Notes: generated from the sequence alone by a model not told the origin. A DNA stretch of 64,000 nt from Salinisphaera shabanensis E1L3A (GCF_000215955.2 NZ_AFNV02000020.1:22021-86020), one strand, 5' to 3'. Counted from the stretch's first letter, positions 44,449 through 54,734 are shown. Translations and numbers: made by a program.

Positions 44449-46035
44449 TCAATGAGAATGCAAAAACAGCTGGTAGGCCGGGTTCTGACTTTCTTCGGCA
44501 TAGTCGTAGCCGAGCGCATCGAGCGCGGCCCGGCAATCGGCCTGCTCACCCGGCGCCACCTGCATGCCGACCAGTACCAACCCGTGTGCATGGCCATGGT
44601 TGCGGTAATGAAATAGCGAAATGTTCCAGCGATCGCCCACGCTGTTGAGAAACTTCAACAAGGCACCGGGCCGCTCCGGGAATTCCACGCGAAACAACAC
44701 TTCGTCGCCGGCGCCGCGCGCCCGGCCGCCCACCATATGGCGAACGTGCAACTTGGCCATTTCGTTACGGCTCATGTCGATGACCTCGTAGCCGTCGGCT
44801 TCCAGATCGCCGATTAGCGTGTCGCGTTCGGCCACGCCGTTGGTCAGCTTCACGCCACAAAAGACTTGCGCGCGCTGGGCATCGGCATAGCGATAGCTGA
44901 ACTCGGTGATCGATCGATCACCAATACGCATGCAGAACTGGCGAAAAGATCCGGGCCGTTCGGGGATGGTCACGGCCAGCAGCGCTTCGCGGCGCTCGCC
45001 GAGCTCGGCACGCTCGGCGATATAGCTCAGCCGGTCGAAATTCACATTGGCGCCCGAGGTAATCGCCACCAGATCCTGATTTTCAATGCCGGTTTCCTCG
45101 ACGTATTTCTTCGCCCCGGCCACGGCCAATGCGCCGGCCGGTTCGGCCAGTGCGCGGGTGTCTTCGTAGATATCGCGCACTGCGGCACATATCTCATCGA
45201 CGCTGACCGTCATCATGGCATCGACATGCTTGCTGCATAGCCGGAACGGCTCCTTGCCTGCCTGCTTGACGGCGACGCCATCGGCGAACAGCCCGACTTC
45301 CGGCAGCGTCACGCGTTCGCCGGCCGCCAACGCCGCACCCATGCTGGCGGCGTCTTCCGGCTCCACGCCAATAACACGAATGTCGGGGCGCACGCTTTTG
45401 ATATAGGCGGCGACACCGGCCAGCAGACCACCACCGCCGACACAGACGAAGACGGCATGAATATCCTGCGGATGCTGGCGCACGATCTCCATACCGATCG
45501 TGCCCTGCCCAGCGATAACGTCCGGGTCATCGTACGGGTGTACATAAACCAACCCATCGCGTGCCTGCAATTCCATCGCGTGGGCCGAGGCCTCGTCGTA
45601 GCTGTCGCCGTGAAGTACGATCTCGCCGCCAAACCCTGCCACGGCCCGCACTTTGATTTCCGGCGTGGTCCGCGGCATGACGATCACGGCACGAATGCCC
45701 ATATTGCGGCCGGCCAGCGCCACGCCCTGCGCATGATTGCCGGCCGACGCACAGATCACACCGCGCTCGCGCTCGTCGGCCGAGAGCTGGGCGATTTTGT
45801 TATAGGCACCGCGCAACTTGAACGAATGCACCGGCTGCAGGTCTTCGCGTTTGAGATAGAGCGCGTTACCGATACGTGCGCTCAACTGATTGGCCTGCAT
45901 CAGCGGCGACTCGATGGCCACATCGTAGACACGCGCGGTATTAATGCGCTTGAGATAATCGGCATCGCCGATATCCACGGCCGGGGCTGACGACGATTCG
46001 GCGGTCTGTTTCAGGCTGCTGTTCATGGATGACAT
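44449..46035 (-). CDS. ilvA: Threonine ammonia-lyase, biosynthetic
   Basis: Makes 2-oxobutanoate from threonine, the first step to isoleucine. 528 residues, PLP fold type II catalytic part (1 to about 345) with Lys73 in HSFKLRGAYNK and the phosphate loop VGGGGLLAG, then two ACT-like regulatory domains (about 350-435 and 445-528), the layout of isoleucine-inhibited IlvA. ATG 46035 is taken; ATG 46026 is also possible. Upstream is divergent proC. Confidence 0.96.
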   Translation of the reverse strand: MSSMNSSLKQTAESSSAPAVDIGDADYLKRINTARVYDVAIESPLMQANQLSARIGNALYLKREDLQPVHSFKLRGAYNKIAQLSADERERGVICASAGNHAQGVALAGRNMGIRAVIVMPRTTPEIKVRAVAGFGGEIVLHGDSYDEASAHAMELQARDGLVYVHPYDDPDVIAGQGTIGMEIVRQHPQDIHAVFVCVGGGGLLAGVAAYIKSVRPDIRVIGVEPEDAASMGAALAAGERVTLPEVGLFADGVAVKQAGKEPFRLCSKHVDAMMTVSVDEICAAVRDIYEDTRALAEPAGALAVAGAKKYVEETGIENQDLVAITSGANVNFDRLSYIAERAELGERREALLAVTIPERPGSFRQFCMRIGDRSITEFSYRYADAQRAQVFCGVKLTNGVAERDTLIGDLEADGYEVIDMSRNEMAKLHVRHMVGGRARGAGDEVLFRVEFPERPGALLKFLNSVGDRWNISLFHYRNHGHAHGLVLVGMQVAPGEQADCRAALDALGYDYAEESQNPAYQLFLHSH

Positions 46036-46171
46036 GCGTTAGAACAAGCGCCAATGCTAAACCCTTGTGTGCCCGCAGACCATCGTCGCGGCATGCAAAC
46101 CGCCTGCTGGCGGCTCGCGACAGACACACGCCATCGCGTATCATGCGCCCAGTTTGTCGACTGGGATCGAA

Positions 46172-46996
46172 ATGAGCACCAGCATCGTTTTTGTGGGCGG
46201 TGGCAACATGGCCACCAGCCTGATAAGCGGCTTGCGCAATGCCGATTGGTCGGGCGATTGCATCACCGTAATCGAACCCGACGCGGACAAGGGCCAGCAG
46301 CTCGCTGCGGGCTACGCGGTGAATACCGTAACCAGCGCGAATGACCGCACCCTGGACGCCGATGTGATCGTGCTGGCGGTCAAACCGCAAATGCTGCGTG
46401 AAGTCTGCGAAGGCCTCGTCGAACCGCTGGGCGATCGCAAGCCGCTGATCGTATCGATCGCGGCGGGTGTGCCGATCGCTGGCCTTCGCGAATGGCTGGG
46501 CGCTGACCACGCCTATGTGCGCTGCATGCCCAACACACCGTCGCTGATCGGCGCGGGCGCCACAGGCATTTATGCCGACGACGCCGTCACCGACGACCAG
46601 CGCACCCTGGCCGACAGTATTCTCAAAACCGCCGGCATGACCGCCTGGGTGGCCGAAGAGTCACTTCTTGATGCCGTTACGGCGACCTCCGGCAGCGGCC
46701 CAGCCTATTTCTTCGCGTTCATGGAGGCCATGCAGGCAGGCGCGATCGAGCTCGGCCTGGACGAGACAACCGCACGCGAACTCGTGCTGCATACCGCACT
46801 CGGTGCCGCCCGCATGGCAATCGAGTCCGGTGACGATCCGTCCACACTGCGCGAGAAAGTCACTTCGCCCGGCGGTACGACGGCGGCTGCCCTCGATCAA
46901 TATGCCGCGGGCGATCTGAACGCGCTTGTCGCCCGTGCCATGGAGGCCGCTGCGAGCCGTGCCGACAGCCTTGCCACTGAATTGCTCGACAAGTAG
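46172..46996 (+). CDS. proC: Pyrroline-5-carboxylate reductase
   Basis: 274 residues from ATG 46172 (SIVFVGGGNMATSLISGL), the NAD(P)-binding start of the family; the frame is open to 46067 without family resemblance. Last step of proline synthesis. Also AVKPQMLREV, RCMPNTPSLIGAGATG and the C-terminal TATSGSGPAYFF. It begins the proC-yggT-metX-metW run seen in pseudomonads; yggS is not present upstream. PutA at the other end of the window runs the opposite direction of the pathway. Confidence 0.96.
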   Translation: MSTSIVFVGGGNMATSLISGLRNADWSGDCITVIEPDADKGQQLAAGYAVNTVTSANDRTLDADVIVLAVKPQMLREVCEGLVEPLGDRKPLIVSIAAGVPIAGLREWLGADHAYVRCMPNTPSLIGAGATGIYADDAVTDDQRTLADSILKTAGMTAWVAEESLLDAVTATSGSGPAYFFAFMEAMQAGAIELGLDETTARELVLHTALGAARMAIESGDDPSTLREKVTSPGGTTAAALDQYAAGDLNALVARAMEAAASRADSLATELLDK

Positions 46997-47001
46997 AACC
47001 G

Positions 47002-47565
47002 ATGCTCAATAACGCCAACGACGCCCTGCTTTTCCTCATCGATACGGTCTTTGCGCTGTATATCGTCGTCGTGCTCATGCGCGTCCTGCTGCAATGGGTA
47101 CACGCGGACTTTCGCAACCCGATCTCGCAGTTCGTATGGCAGGCCACGCGCATGCCGGTCGGCCTGATCGGCAAGATCATCCCGCGCTGGCGCAATCTCG
47201 ATATTCCAGCGCTCGTGTTTGCCGTCATCCTGTGCTTCATCAACATCGAAATCGATCTGGCTCTGGCCGCGCCCCAGTACGGCGCACAGCCGGTGCTCGC
47301 GCTTTGGTGGGCCGTACTCAAGGCCGCCGTTCTGGTCTGCAACTTCTATTTTTTCACGATTCTCATCCAGGCCCTGATGTCGTGGATATCGCCCGGTCAG
47401 CACTCGCCGGCGACGGCGATTCTGTGGACGATCAACGAACCGCTGCTGCGTCCAGTACGTAACGTGATGCCGGCGGTCGGCGGGCTGGATCTGTCGCCGC
47501 TGGTGGTCATCATCGGCCTGCAGGTGATCAGCCGGCTGCTGCCGCTGCCCGGCCTGTTCCGTTAA
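47002..47565 (+). CDS. yggT: YggT family membrane protein
   Basis: 187 residues, two YggT repeats, about four membrane helices ([68 protein letters not shown]) and the signature between helices: [13 protein letters not shown]. Function unknown; known in other organisms for osmotic tolerance. Starts 5 bp after proC and ends 4 bp before metX. Confidence 0.92.
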   Translation: MLNNANDALLFLIDTVFALYIVVVLMRVLLQWVHADFRNPISQFVWQATRMPVGLIGKIIPRWRNLDIPALVFAVILCFINIEIDLALAAPQYGAQPVLALWWAVLKAAVLVCNFYFFTILIQALMSWISPGQHSPATAILWTINEPLLRPVRNVMPAVGGLDLSPLVVIIGLQVISRLLPLPGLFR

Positions 47566-47569
47566 CAAC

Positions 47570-48721
47570 ATGACGACGCGCGCGGACAATCCGAGTTCTG
47601 TCGGTGTGGTCGAGCCGCAAACCCTGCATGTCGACGGACCGATGCCACTGGATTGCGGCAAGCAGCTGACGCAATTCGACCTCGTTTACGAAACCTACGG
47701 CACGCTCAACGCCGATGCCACCAACGCGGTACTGATCTGCCATGCGCTGTCCGGCAATCACCATGCGGCCGGCTATCATCGCGACGATGATACGAAGCCC
47801 GGCTGGTGGGATAAGTGCATCGGCCCCGGCAAGATGATCGATACCAATCGCTTCTTCGTCGTCAGTCCGGCCAATCTGGGCGGCTACAACGGCTCGACCG
47901 GGCCGGGCAGCGCGCATCCGGACACAGGCCGGCATTACGGGCCCGATTTCCCCGTGGTCACCGTCGCCGACTGGGTTCGCTCCCAGGACATTCTGCGCGC
48001 CGCGCTAGGTATAGAGCAGTGGAGCGCGGTGATTGGCGGCAGCCTCGGCGGCATGCAGGTCATGCAGTGGGCGATCGATTTTCCGAATCGACTACGCCAC
48101 GCCGTCGTGATCGCGGCGGCGCCCAAGCTGTCGGCCCAGAACATCGCCTTCAACGAAATCGCGCGTCAGGCGATCGTGACCGACCCCGAGTTTCACGGCG
48201 GGCGCTACTACGAACACGATGTCGTGCCGCGCCGCGGACTGATGCTTGCCCGCATGCTCGGCCATATCACCTATCTATCGGACGAGGCCATGCGCGCCAA
48301 GTTCGGCCGTGATCTGCGCGACGGGCGAATTTCCTACGGTTTCGATGTGGAATTCCAGGTCGAGTCCTACCTGCGCTATCAGGGCGCGTCATTCGTGGAT
48401 CGCTTCGATGCGAACACCTATCTGCTGATGACCAAGGCACTGGATTATTTCGATCCCGCCCACGCACACGGCGGCGATCTGGCGAAAGCGTTCGCACCGG
48501 TGACGGCACGCTTCATGGTGATTTCGTTCACCTCGGACTGGCGCTTTGCGCCGGCGCGTTCACGCGAAATCGTGGATGCGCTGGTGGATGCCGGCAAGCA
48601 GGTCTCCTATGCCGAAGTTACTTCGGACCTCGGCCACGACGACTTCCTGCTGACCATGCCCCACTACGTGAACACGCTGCGCGCCTATCTCGATCGCGCC
48701 GCGCGAGAGATCGGCGCATGA
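47570..48721 (+). CDS. metX: Homoserine O-acyltransferase MetX (probably succinyltransferase)
   Basis: 383 residues, alpha/beta-hydrolase fold. Catalytic triad: Ser158 in [10 protein letters not shown], Asp323 in [10 protein letters not shown], His356 in LGHDDFLL. Activates homoserine for methionine synthesis. MetX proteins use acetyl- or succinyl-CoA; coupling to metW, as in pseudomonads where the pair makes O-succinylhomoserine, favours succinyl, but residues that settle this were not checked. Its stop overlaps the metW start (ATGA). Confidence 0.94.
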   Translation: MTTRADNPSSVGVVEPQTLHVDGPMPLDCGKQLTQFDLVYETYGTLNADATNAVLICHALSGNHHAAGYHRDDDTKPGWWDKCIGPGKMIDTNRFFVVSPANLGGYNGSTGPGSAHPDTGRHYGPDFPVVTVADWVRSQDILRAALGIEQWSAVIGGSLGGMQVMQWAIDFPNRLRHAVVIAAAPKLSAQNIAFNEIARQAIVTDPEFHGGRYYEHDVVPRRGLMLARMLGHITYLSDEAMRAKFGRDLRDGRISYGFDVEFQVESYLRYQGASFVDRFDANTYLLMTKALDYFDPAHAHGGDLAKAFAPVTARFMVISFTSDWRFAPARSREIVDALVDAGKQVSYAEVTSDLGHDDFLLTMPHYVNTLRAYLDRAAREIGA

Positions 48722-49353
48722 ACACGCAAGCTACGAACAGCCACGACGGCCTGCGCGACGACCTGGCGCTGATCTCGAACTGGATTACGCCGGGCGCACG
48801 GGTTCTCGATCTAGGGTGCGGCGATGGCGCACTGCTTGCCCACTTGCAGGCGCACAAACAGGTCACAGGCTACGGCCTGGAAATCGATCCGGATAATGTC
48901 ATCGAATGTGTCGCTGCCGGCGTGAACGTGCTGCAGCTGGATCTCGACGCCGGCCTCGAACAGTTCGAGGACAACAGCTTCGATTTCGTGGTCATGAGCA
49001 GCGCCCTGCAGGAAGTCCGCCGGCCCGACGAACTCGTCGATGAAATGCTGCGTATCGGGCGCGACTCGATCGTAACCTTTCCCAATTTCGGCCACTGGAA
49101 ACCGCGTATCTCGCTGGGTTTACGGGGCCTGATGCCGGTCTCAGGCTCCTTGCCGAACCGGTGGTACGATACGCCCAACATCCATCTTTGCACCGTGCGG
49201 GATTTCGAAACGTTATGTCGGCAGAAACAGGTGGACATCGTGCGCAGGCACGTGGTCAATCACGCGCATCGCAGCAATATCGGCATGCGCACCTTTCCCA
49301 ACCTGCTCGGCGAAATCGCCCTCTATCAGCTGCGCCATCACGCAACGCGCTGA
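48718..49353 (+). CDS. metW: Methionine biosynthesis protein MetW
   Basis: 211 residues, SAM-methyltransferase-like fold: [16 protein letters not shown] at the N-terminus, then [18 protein letters not shown] and [13 protein letters not shown], typical MetW. It works with MetX in methionine synthesis; no methyltransferase reaction is established. Overlaps metX by four bases. Confidence 0.95.
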   Translation: MNTQATNSHDGLRDDLALISNWITPGARVLDLGCGDGALLAHLQAHKQVTGYGLEIDPDNVIECVAAGVNVLQLDLDAGLEQFEDNSFDFVVMSSALQEVRRPDELVDEMLRIGRDSIVTFPNFGHWKPRISLGLRGLMPVSGSLPNRWYDTPNIHLCTVRDFETLCRQKQVDIVRRHVVNHAHRSNIGMRTFPNLLGEIALYQLRHHATR

Positions 49354-49778
49354 GCGCGCTCGCGATCCTGATCTGGTTTATGGCCCTGCCTGCGTTTGCG
49401 GGCGGCAGCATCAACAGCGGCAACTACGTGCTGCACTACAGCGCCGTCAACAGTCTGCAGATCCCGCAAGCGGTAGCCGACAGCAACGGCATCGATCGTG
49501 CCGGCGATACTGCCATCGTGATGATCACTTTGCAGAAACCCACGTCCGACGCGCCGCTCAACGCCGTGCCGGCCGATGTCACCGGCAGCGCGCGCTCGCT
49601 CATGGGCGAACGCAAGACGCTGTCGTTCAAGCGCGTGGAGAACGCGGGCAGCGTCTATGCGCTGGCGCCGGTCGCAATCGAGGACGAGCAGACACTGACC
49701 TTCGATCTGAACGTGCGTGCCGCAGATGGCCGGGCCACGATACCGGTGCAATTCAACCAGACGTTCTATACGCGATAA
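49350..49778 (+). CDS. DUF4426 family periplasmic protein
   Basis: About 142 residues. After a hydrophobic signal-like stretch (ALAILIWFMALPAFA) comes GGSINSGNYVLHYSAVNSLQ and a beta-rich domain ending in VQFNQTFYTR, the form of the DUF4426 proteins often found next to metW. Function unknown. The start is unclear: ATG 49380 would leave no signal peptide; ATG 49215 would overlap metW by 139 bp; a CTG at 49350 overlaps the metW stop (CTGA) and gives a plausible signal peptide, so it is taken here. Confidence 0.7.
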   Translation: MSALAILIWFMALPAFAGGSINSGNYVLHYSAVNSLQIPQAVADSNGIDRAGDTAIVMITLQKPTSDAPLNAVPADVTGSARSLMGERKTLSFKRVENAGSVYALAPVAIEDEQTLTFDLNVRAADGRATIPVQFNQTFYTR

Positions 49779-49796
49779 AGCCGTTTGTGGCGAAGG

Positions 49797-50243
49797 CTAT
49801 TCGCCGGTCACGGCAAGTTTGGCGCGAATGAACTGTTCGTGAGGCAGATAAAGCAGCTCGGACAGCTCGCGCAGCAAATGCTCTTCATGGGCATCGATAT
49901 GGTGATCGGCGTAAGCCACGCGCCATAGCATTTCCAGCACCTGGCGCTTTTCGCCTTCGCTCAACCCGTTGTTGAGTGTCTTGAGGTATTTGTAGAGCGA
50001 AACCGACTGCTCGGCTTTCGGTGCCGCGGCCGCGATCAGTTCTTCGGTTTCAGCCGCATCGAGACCAAAATGGCTCTGTAGCTGGCGGCGTATTTCTGCG
50101 TACTCGGCGTCGTCATGGCGATGGTCGGCATGGGCCATCTCCAGCAGCAGTACTGCAGCCGAGATGCGCTGGGCGCGTTCGACGTCCCTTGGTTCGTCGA
50201 CCTGCGGGTTGAGCGCCTGGCTCAACCGTTCAAACAATCCCAT
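49797..50243 (-). CDS. TerB-like tellurite resistance / co-chaperone family protein
   Basis: 148 residues, all-helical. Two repeats of the TerB pattern: LLEMAHADHRHDDAEYAEIR (about 33-52) and WRVAYADHHIDAHEEHLLRE (about 106-125), each with the acidic metal-binding loop A-D/H-H-x-x-D. Such single-domain proteins are widespread; tellurite resistance is not implied. Its ATG overlaps the hydrolase stop (TGATG), so it is the last gene of the minus-strand run from 52856. Confidence 0.85.
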   Translation of the reverse strand: MGLFERLSQALNPQVDEPRDVERAQRISAAVLLLEMAHADHRHDDAEYAEIRRQLQSHFGLDAAETEELIAAAAPKAEQSVSLYKYLKTLNNGLSEGEKRQVLEMLWRVAYADHHIDAHEEHLLRELSELLYLPHEQFIRAKLAVTGE

Positions 50244-50884
50244 CAGTTGCTCTCGTTCAGATGTGCGACCACGCGCTTTCTCAAATCGGTCAGCCGGCCG
50301 TGCAGAAAGTGCCCCGCGCCTTCGAGAATCTGGACATCGACCGCCGGCTCAAGTTCACGCACGGCCGCGATCGACGTATCGACATCGATCACATCGTCCG
50401 CGTCGCCGAAAACCGCCAGCCAGTCGCTCGACGGGCGCGGCAGCGCGCCGTCGAAATATGCCGACGGAAAACCTACGGTCACAAGACGCGGCGGTGCATC
50501 GCGTTCGGCCAGACGAAGCGCGACCGCCGAACCGAACGAAAACCCCGACAGCGCCACCAACGGCAGACCGGACGCTTCGAGCGCCCAATCGCGAACCGCG
50601 GCCGCATCGTCGACTTCGCCGACACCGGCGTCATAGCTGCCCTGGCTCGAGCCCACACCACGGAAATTGAACCGCACGGCAGCGAGACCGGCCATGACCG
50701 CGGCACGCGCCATCATGAACACCACCTTGTTGTCCTTGGTGCCACCCTGCTGTGGGTGCGGATGGCAAACCACCGCGATACCGCGCGGCTCATCCTTGGG
50801 CATATCGATATCGAGCTGCAGATCGCCGGCCGGGCCGTCGATCTGTCCGCTGGCGCTGCTGCCAGCTTCGGGCCATTCGAGCAT
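50243..50884 (-). CDS. Alpha/beta hydrolase (COG2945-type)
   Basis: 213 residues from ATG 50884; the frame continues to 50989 into the antiporter gene but lacks family resemblance. Nucleophile elbow GFSFGSAVAL, upstream oxyanion region FNFRGVGSSQGSYDAG, acid in FGDADDVIDV, and His in GAGHFLHGRL. No signal peptide, so cytosolic. Likely an esterase/thioesterase-like enzyme of unknown substrate. It starts 4 bp after the antiporter gene. Confidence 0.86.
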   Translation of the reverse strand: MLEWPEAGSSASGQIDGPAGDLQLDIDMPKDEPRGIAVVCHPHPQQGGTKDNKVVFMMARAAVMAGLAAVRFNFRGVGSSQGSYDAGVGEVDDAAAVRDWALEASGLPLVALSGFSFGSAVALRLAERDAPPRLVTVGFPSAYFDGALPRPSSDWLAVFGDADDVIDVDTSIAAVRELEPAVDVQILEGAGHFLHGRLTDLRKRVVAHLNESN

Positions 50885-50888
50885 GGGT

Positions 50889-52856
50889 CTAGTCGCTGTT
50901 AGGTGAATTACGGTTGGCTGTATGGTCGGCCTGCGCGTCACTATCGGTCGTCCGCGGGCCGTCTGGCGTCGGCGCTTCGCGCTCGGCATTCTGCGCAGCG
51001 GCGGCCCGTTCGCTCACGGCCTCCGCGCGTTCGGCGCGTGCCCTGCGCCGTTCCGTGGCGCTTTTCTTGGGCGCGTAATAGATCACCGTATCGCCCTCTT
51101 CGGGGCGCGGCGAGGCCCCGGCGGCATTGAACAACACGGTGTTGTCGGCATAGAGCGTGGCAATGATCACGGCATCGGCCGGGCAGTCACGACGGAAATC
51201 CTCACGCGTATAGCCTTCGGTCAAGCGGGTCTTGTAGAACTGCCAGCTCTGGAAATGCTTGCGCCAGAGTTCTTCGTATTGCGCGTTCTCATGAAACGCG
51301 GGGCGCCCGCGCAGAGGCCGCGCCACGACCTTGGACTCGTTGTCCTCGTCGGCGGCATACATCGGCAGCTGGAACACCCGGTCATGCTCGAGGCTGGTGA
51401 CGAAATGCGAGCACACGAGCGCGTTGTAGGCGTCGTTGCTGGTGGCTGCCAGAAGACAGGAAATCTCGTTGAGCTCGAGCGATTGCTGGATTTGGTCCGA
51501 TAGCACCTCGCCATAGAGCACGCGCACACCGGCCAGGCGTGCCGTACGCAGCCGATGCCAGGACGAATCCACCAGCAGTACCTGGATGTTGAGCTCGTTG
51601 GTCAATGCGCGGGCCAGCTCGGTCGACCATGGCGATGCGCCCACGATGAGCACACCATTGGGCTCGGCCGACAAGCGCAGCCACCGCGACACGCGCCCGA
51701 TCGAAAAACCGTGCAGGATCACGGTCGAGAACACGATGGCGAAGATCAGCGGCAAAAGCTGCTCAGCACCGCCATAGCCCGCCTCGACCATGCGCGGGCC
51801 GAACACACCGGCCACCGCCGCGGCGACGATACCGCGCGGCGCGATCCAGGCCACCAGCGTACGGTCGCGCCAGTTCATGTCGGTGAACGCGGTCGCCAGG
51901 AATATGGCTGCCGGACGCACGACAAACAGCACTGCGAACACAAGTGCGGCCGCATGCCAGTCGAGATGCAGCAACACGTTCGGGTCGAGATCGGCCGTGA
52001 GCACGATGAACACGGTCGAAACCAGAAGAATGGTGATGTATTCCTTGAATCGGCGCAGTTCGGCCATGCCCGCAATCGACAGATTGCCCATGACCATGCC
52101 CATGACCGTGACCGCGAGCAGGCCGGCTTCAGCGAAGAACTCGCTGGCCACACCGTAGATCACCAGCACGAAGGCAAAGGTCAGCGGTGCCTTGAGATAT
52201 TCCGGCACCCAGGTGTGGTTGAACGCCCAACCCAGCGCCAGCGCCACGCCGCCGCCCAGCACGAACGAGATCAGAATCGCCCACCCGAGGTCGACGAAGA
52301 CCTGCGCGCCGTCGGCGGCATCCGCGCCGGCCAGCACGAAATACTGGAAGACCAGCACGGCCAGCAGCGCGCCGATCGGGTCGTTGATGATGCCTTCCCA
52401 TTTCAAATAGGAAGCCGTGCGCCGGTTCAGCCCGGCCTGGCGTAGCATCGGAATGATCACGGTCGGCCCGGTCACGATCAGAATCGCGCCGAAGAGCAGT
52501 GAGACCGCCATCGACAGCTGGCCGATATAAAACGCCGCCAGTGTGTACAGCGCCCAGGAAAGCACTGCGCCGACGGACACAAGTCGTTTCACGCCGGATG
52601 CGGCTTCCTTGAACTCGTGCAGCCGCAGGCTCAGGCCGCCTTCGAACAGGATTACCGCCACCGCGAGACCGACCATCGGCGAAAGCACTTCGCCGATGTC
52701 TTCGGTGGGGTGAACCACGCCGAAGACGGGCCCGGCCAGCACGCCGCTGACCAGAAACAGCACGATCGCGGGCATTCGCAGCCACCAGGCGATCCACTGC
52801 GAGAACACGCCCAGGGCAACGATCGAGATAAGGATCAGGGAGAGATGATGTTCCAT
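50889..52856 (-). CDS. Na+(K+)/H+ antiporter, NhaP/CPA1 type with C-terminal nucleotide-binding region
   Basis: 655 residues. About 12 membrane helices to residue 400, with the ion-binding N-D pair in EGIINDPIGALLAVLVF. Next comes a Rossmann-like region (from about 405, VLIVGASPWSTELARALTNE, then VLLVDSSWHRLRTARLAGV) resembling TrkA-N/RCK domains. The last 60 residues are charged and low-complexity. This arrangement is known from antiporters whose activity is gated by nucleotide or pH. Contribution to Na+ or K+ efflux fits the salt-adapted transporter set. First gene of the antiporter-hydrolase-TerB operon. Confidence 0.9.
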   Translation of the reverse strand: MEHHLSLILISIVALGVFSQWIAWWLRMPAIVLFLVSGVLAGPVFGVVHPTEDIGEVLSPMVGLAVAVILFEGGLSLRLHEFKEAASGVKRLVSVGAVLSWALYTLAAFYIGQLSMAVSLLFGAILIVTGPTVIIPMLRQAGLNRRTASYLKWEGIINDPIGALLAVLVFQYFVLAGADAADGAQVFVDLGWAILISFVLGGGVALALGWAFNHTWVPEYLKAPLTFAFVLVIYGVASEFFAEAGLLAVTVMGMVMGNLSIAGMAELRRFKEYITILLVSTVFIVLTADLDPNVLLHLDWHAAALVFAVLFVVRPAAIFLATAFTDMNWRDRTLVAWIAPRGIVAAAVAGVFGPRMVEAGYGGAEQLLPLIFAIVFSTVILHGFSIGRVSRWLRLSAEPNGVLIVGASPWSTELARALTNELNIQVLLVDSSWHRLRTARLAGVRVLYGEVLSDQIQQSLELNEISCLLAATSNDAYNALVCSHFVTSLEHDRVFQLPMYAADEDNESKVVARPLRGRPAFHENAQYEELWRKHFQSWQFYKTRLTEGYTREDFRRDCPADAVIIATLYADNTVLFNAAGASPRPEEGDTVIYYAPKKSATERRRARAERAEAVSERAAAAQNAEREAPTPDGPRTTDSDAQADHTANRNSPNSD

Positions 52857-52957
52857 TCAGCGTCCGCTAGGCCACGCGGGCTCGCGCACCGTTGAGTGGG
52901 CAACCATAGCCGGCCCAAGACCGGCCCACAATGAGAATGTCCGAGCCGCCGCGCCGC

Positions 52958-53626
52958 TCAGAGCGAATCCCAGCTGCTGCCCTTGCGACGGCGTCTGAAA
53001 AGCGGCAGCACGAGGCCGATGATCACACCGCCGATAAGAATCAGCGCGCCGATCTTCATGCCGTCGCGGCGGCTCTGCAATGCGGCATTCTCGTGGCGCA
53101 GGCGCTCGTTGTCGCTACGCATCGATAGCAGTTCTTCGCGATACTTCTCGTTTTCGTTGCTAATGCGTACCGCATCCGCCGAGGTTTCGCGCAGCTGTTG
53201 CAACCGTTGGGACAGCTCCTGGTTCTCGTTCTGCAGATTCGTCTTGGTTTCGGTCAGCTCTTCCGAACCGCTACGGACCTCGGCTAGCTGCTCCTTGAGC
53301 TGTTCGTTTTCCTGCTTGAACTTCTCTGTCTGTGCCTGCATCGAGGCAATACGCGTTCGCGCCGCCGGCTGGTCCGACAGGAATCGGGTCAGCACATAGC
53401 CGGTGGTGCCATCGGTCGTGCGCACCTGCGTCCAGCCGTTGGCCTCGGAAAGCGTGGTCAAGCGGTCGCCGGCTTCCACCAGTTCGCTGATGCGATAGCC
53501 CGTACCTGGACCGCGCCGCATATTGATCGACAATTCATCACTGACGTAACGCGTAGCTGCTGTTGCAACACTGCTGAACAGCATGATGCCGACTAGGCCG
53601 GCGAGCAGCCCGGATTGATAACGCAT
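52958..53626 (-). CDS. SH3-domain coiled-coil membrane protein, TIGR04211 / YgiM-like
   Basis: 222 residues: signal peptide LLAGLVGIMLFSSVATA, a bacterial SH3 domain (about 25-90; SINMRRGPGTGYRISELVEA), a long coiled coil (95-190), then a membrane helix near the end (IGALILIGGVIIGLVLPLF) and an RRRRK tail. This is the YgiM layout. In E. coli the gene sits near cca and bacA; its role is unclear, probably cell wall binding. Faces away from tatD. Confidence 0.88.
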   Translation of the reverse strand: MRYQSGLLAGLVGIMLFSSVATAATRYVSDELSINMRRGPGTGYRISELVEAGDRLTTLSEANGWTQVRTTDGTTGYVLTRFLSDQPAARTRIASMQAQTEKFKQENEQLKEQLAEVRSGSEELTETKTNLQNENQELSQRLQQLRETSADAVRISNENEKYREELLSMRSDNERLRHENAALQSRRDGMKIGALILIGGVIIGLVLPLFRRRRKGSSWDSL

Positions 53627-53859
53627 GAGAGGCCTTTCTTCGATTCAGGTTTCAGTCGTTCGAGCGTCGGCACGCAATCGCCACGCGCGGCTGTTCGCGC
53701 CGTGGCGGTCGGCCAGCGCCCGAGTGTAGCAAACCCTTGCCCGGCTTCGGCTCTATTTTTAACGGACCGATAGCACAGCCGCAAAAGGCTTCAGGGCTGT
53801 GACTGCATCGTGCGTGGTCGCCCGCTAGACTACGCGCCGTCATCTCAACGCCCGACGCC

Positions 53860-54657
53860 ATGGAACTCACCGATATCGGCGCGAATCTCGCGCATGAAAG
53901 CTTCGCCGAGGATCTGGAAGCCGTACTCGCCCGTGCCGAAGCCACCGGCGTGAGCCGGCTGATCGTCACCGGCAGCGACCTGCAAAGCAGCCGCGACGCA
54001 CTCACGCTGGCCGAGCGCTATCCTCGGCAGTGTTTCGCCACAGCCGGCCTACACCCGCATCACGCCGAAGACTGGAGCCCGGCGCATGACCAGCTCATCC
54101 GCGACAGTGTGCGCGCGCGGCGGCTGGTCGCCATCGGCGAAACCGGACTCGATTTCTTCCGGGATATCGCCCCGCGTGCAGCGCAAGAGAAAGTCTTCGA
54201 AGCACAGCTGGCCGTGGCCTGTGATCACGGCATGCCGGTGTTTCTGCATCAGCGGGACGCCCATGACCGATTCTTGCCGATTCTGCGTGAGCACTTGCCA
54301 CACCTGCCCAGAGCGGTAGTGCACTGCTTCACCGATAGCGGCCAGGCCCTCGAGGATTATCTCGGTGTCGGCTGCTATATCGGGATTACCGGCTGGATCT
54401 GCGACGAACGCCGTGGGCGTGAGCTGTACGACAACGTCGCACGCATTCCCGACGACCGGCTGATGATCGAAACCGACTGTCCGTACCTGATGCCGCGCAC
54501 CATCCGGCCCAAGCCCAAGACGCGGCGCAATGAGCCGGCCAACCTGCCCTGGGTGGTCGAAACCGTTGCCGCAGCGCGCAGACAGACCGTCGAAGAAGTG
54601 GCAGCGCTCACCCATGCCAATGCAGCACGGTTTTTCGGTCTCGAACCCGCGTCCTAA
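53860..54657 (+). CDS. tatD: 3'-5' DNA/RNA exonuclease TatD
   Basis: 265 residues, aligning in mind from end to end with E. coli TatD: LTDIGANL (the N-terminal H-x-H of the wider family is absent, as in true TatD), TAGLHPHHAEDW, AIGETGLDFFRD, FLHQRDAHDRF, VVHCFTDSG, IGITGWICDERRG and ETDCPYLMPR. TIM-barrel metal-dependent nuclease linked to DNA repair; no part in Tat export despite the name, and no tatABC here. Confidence 0.93.
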   Translation: MELTDIGANLAHESFAEDLEAVLARAEATGVSRLIVTGSDLQSSRDALTLAERYPRQCFATAGLHPHHAEDWSPAHDQLIRDSVRARRLVAIGETGLDFFRDIAPRAAQEKVFEAQLAVACDHGMPVFLHQRDAHDRFLPILREHLPHLPRAVVHCFTDSGQALEDYLGVGCYIGITGWICDERRGRELYDNVARIPDDRLMIETDCPYLMPRTIRPKPKTRRNEPANLPWVVETVAAARRQTVEEVAALTHANAARFFGLEPAS

Positions 54658-54734
54658 TCGGGCAGTAGTACGGATAGTCGCAGGGTGGTCAAAGCCGTTA
54701 TGCTGTCTAGACCATTCCGACTCTAGAGATTCCG

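Noticed and set aside
49797..50243. TerB-like gene as part of a tellurite resistance or anti-phage Ter island
   Set aside because: No TerC, TerD, TerE or TerY neighbour; it sits in an operon with a hydrolase and an antiporter, so a general helical protein is the safer call.
51555..52445. A 296-codon plus-strand frame opposite the Na+/H+ antiporter
   Set aside because: Gln/His/Arg-rich shadow translation, no motif, no ribosome site.
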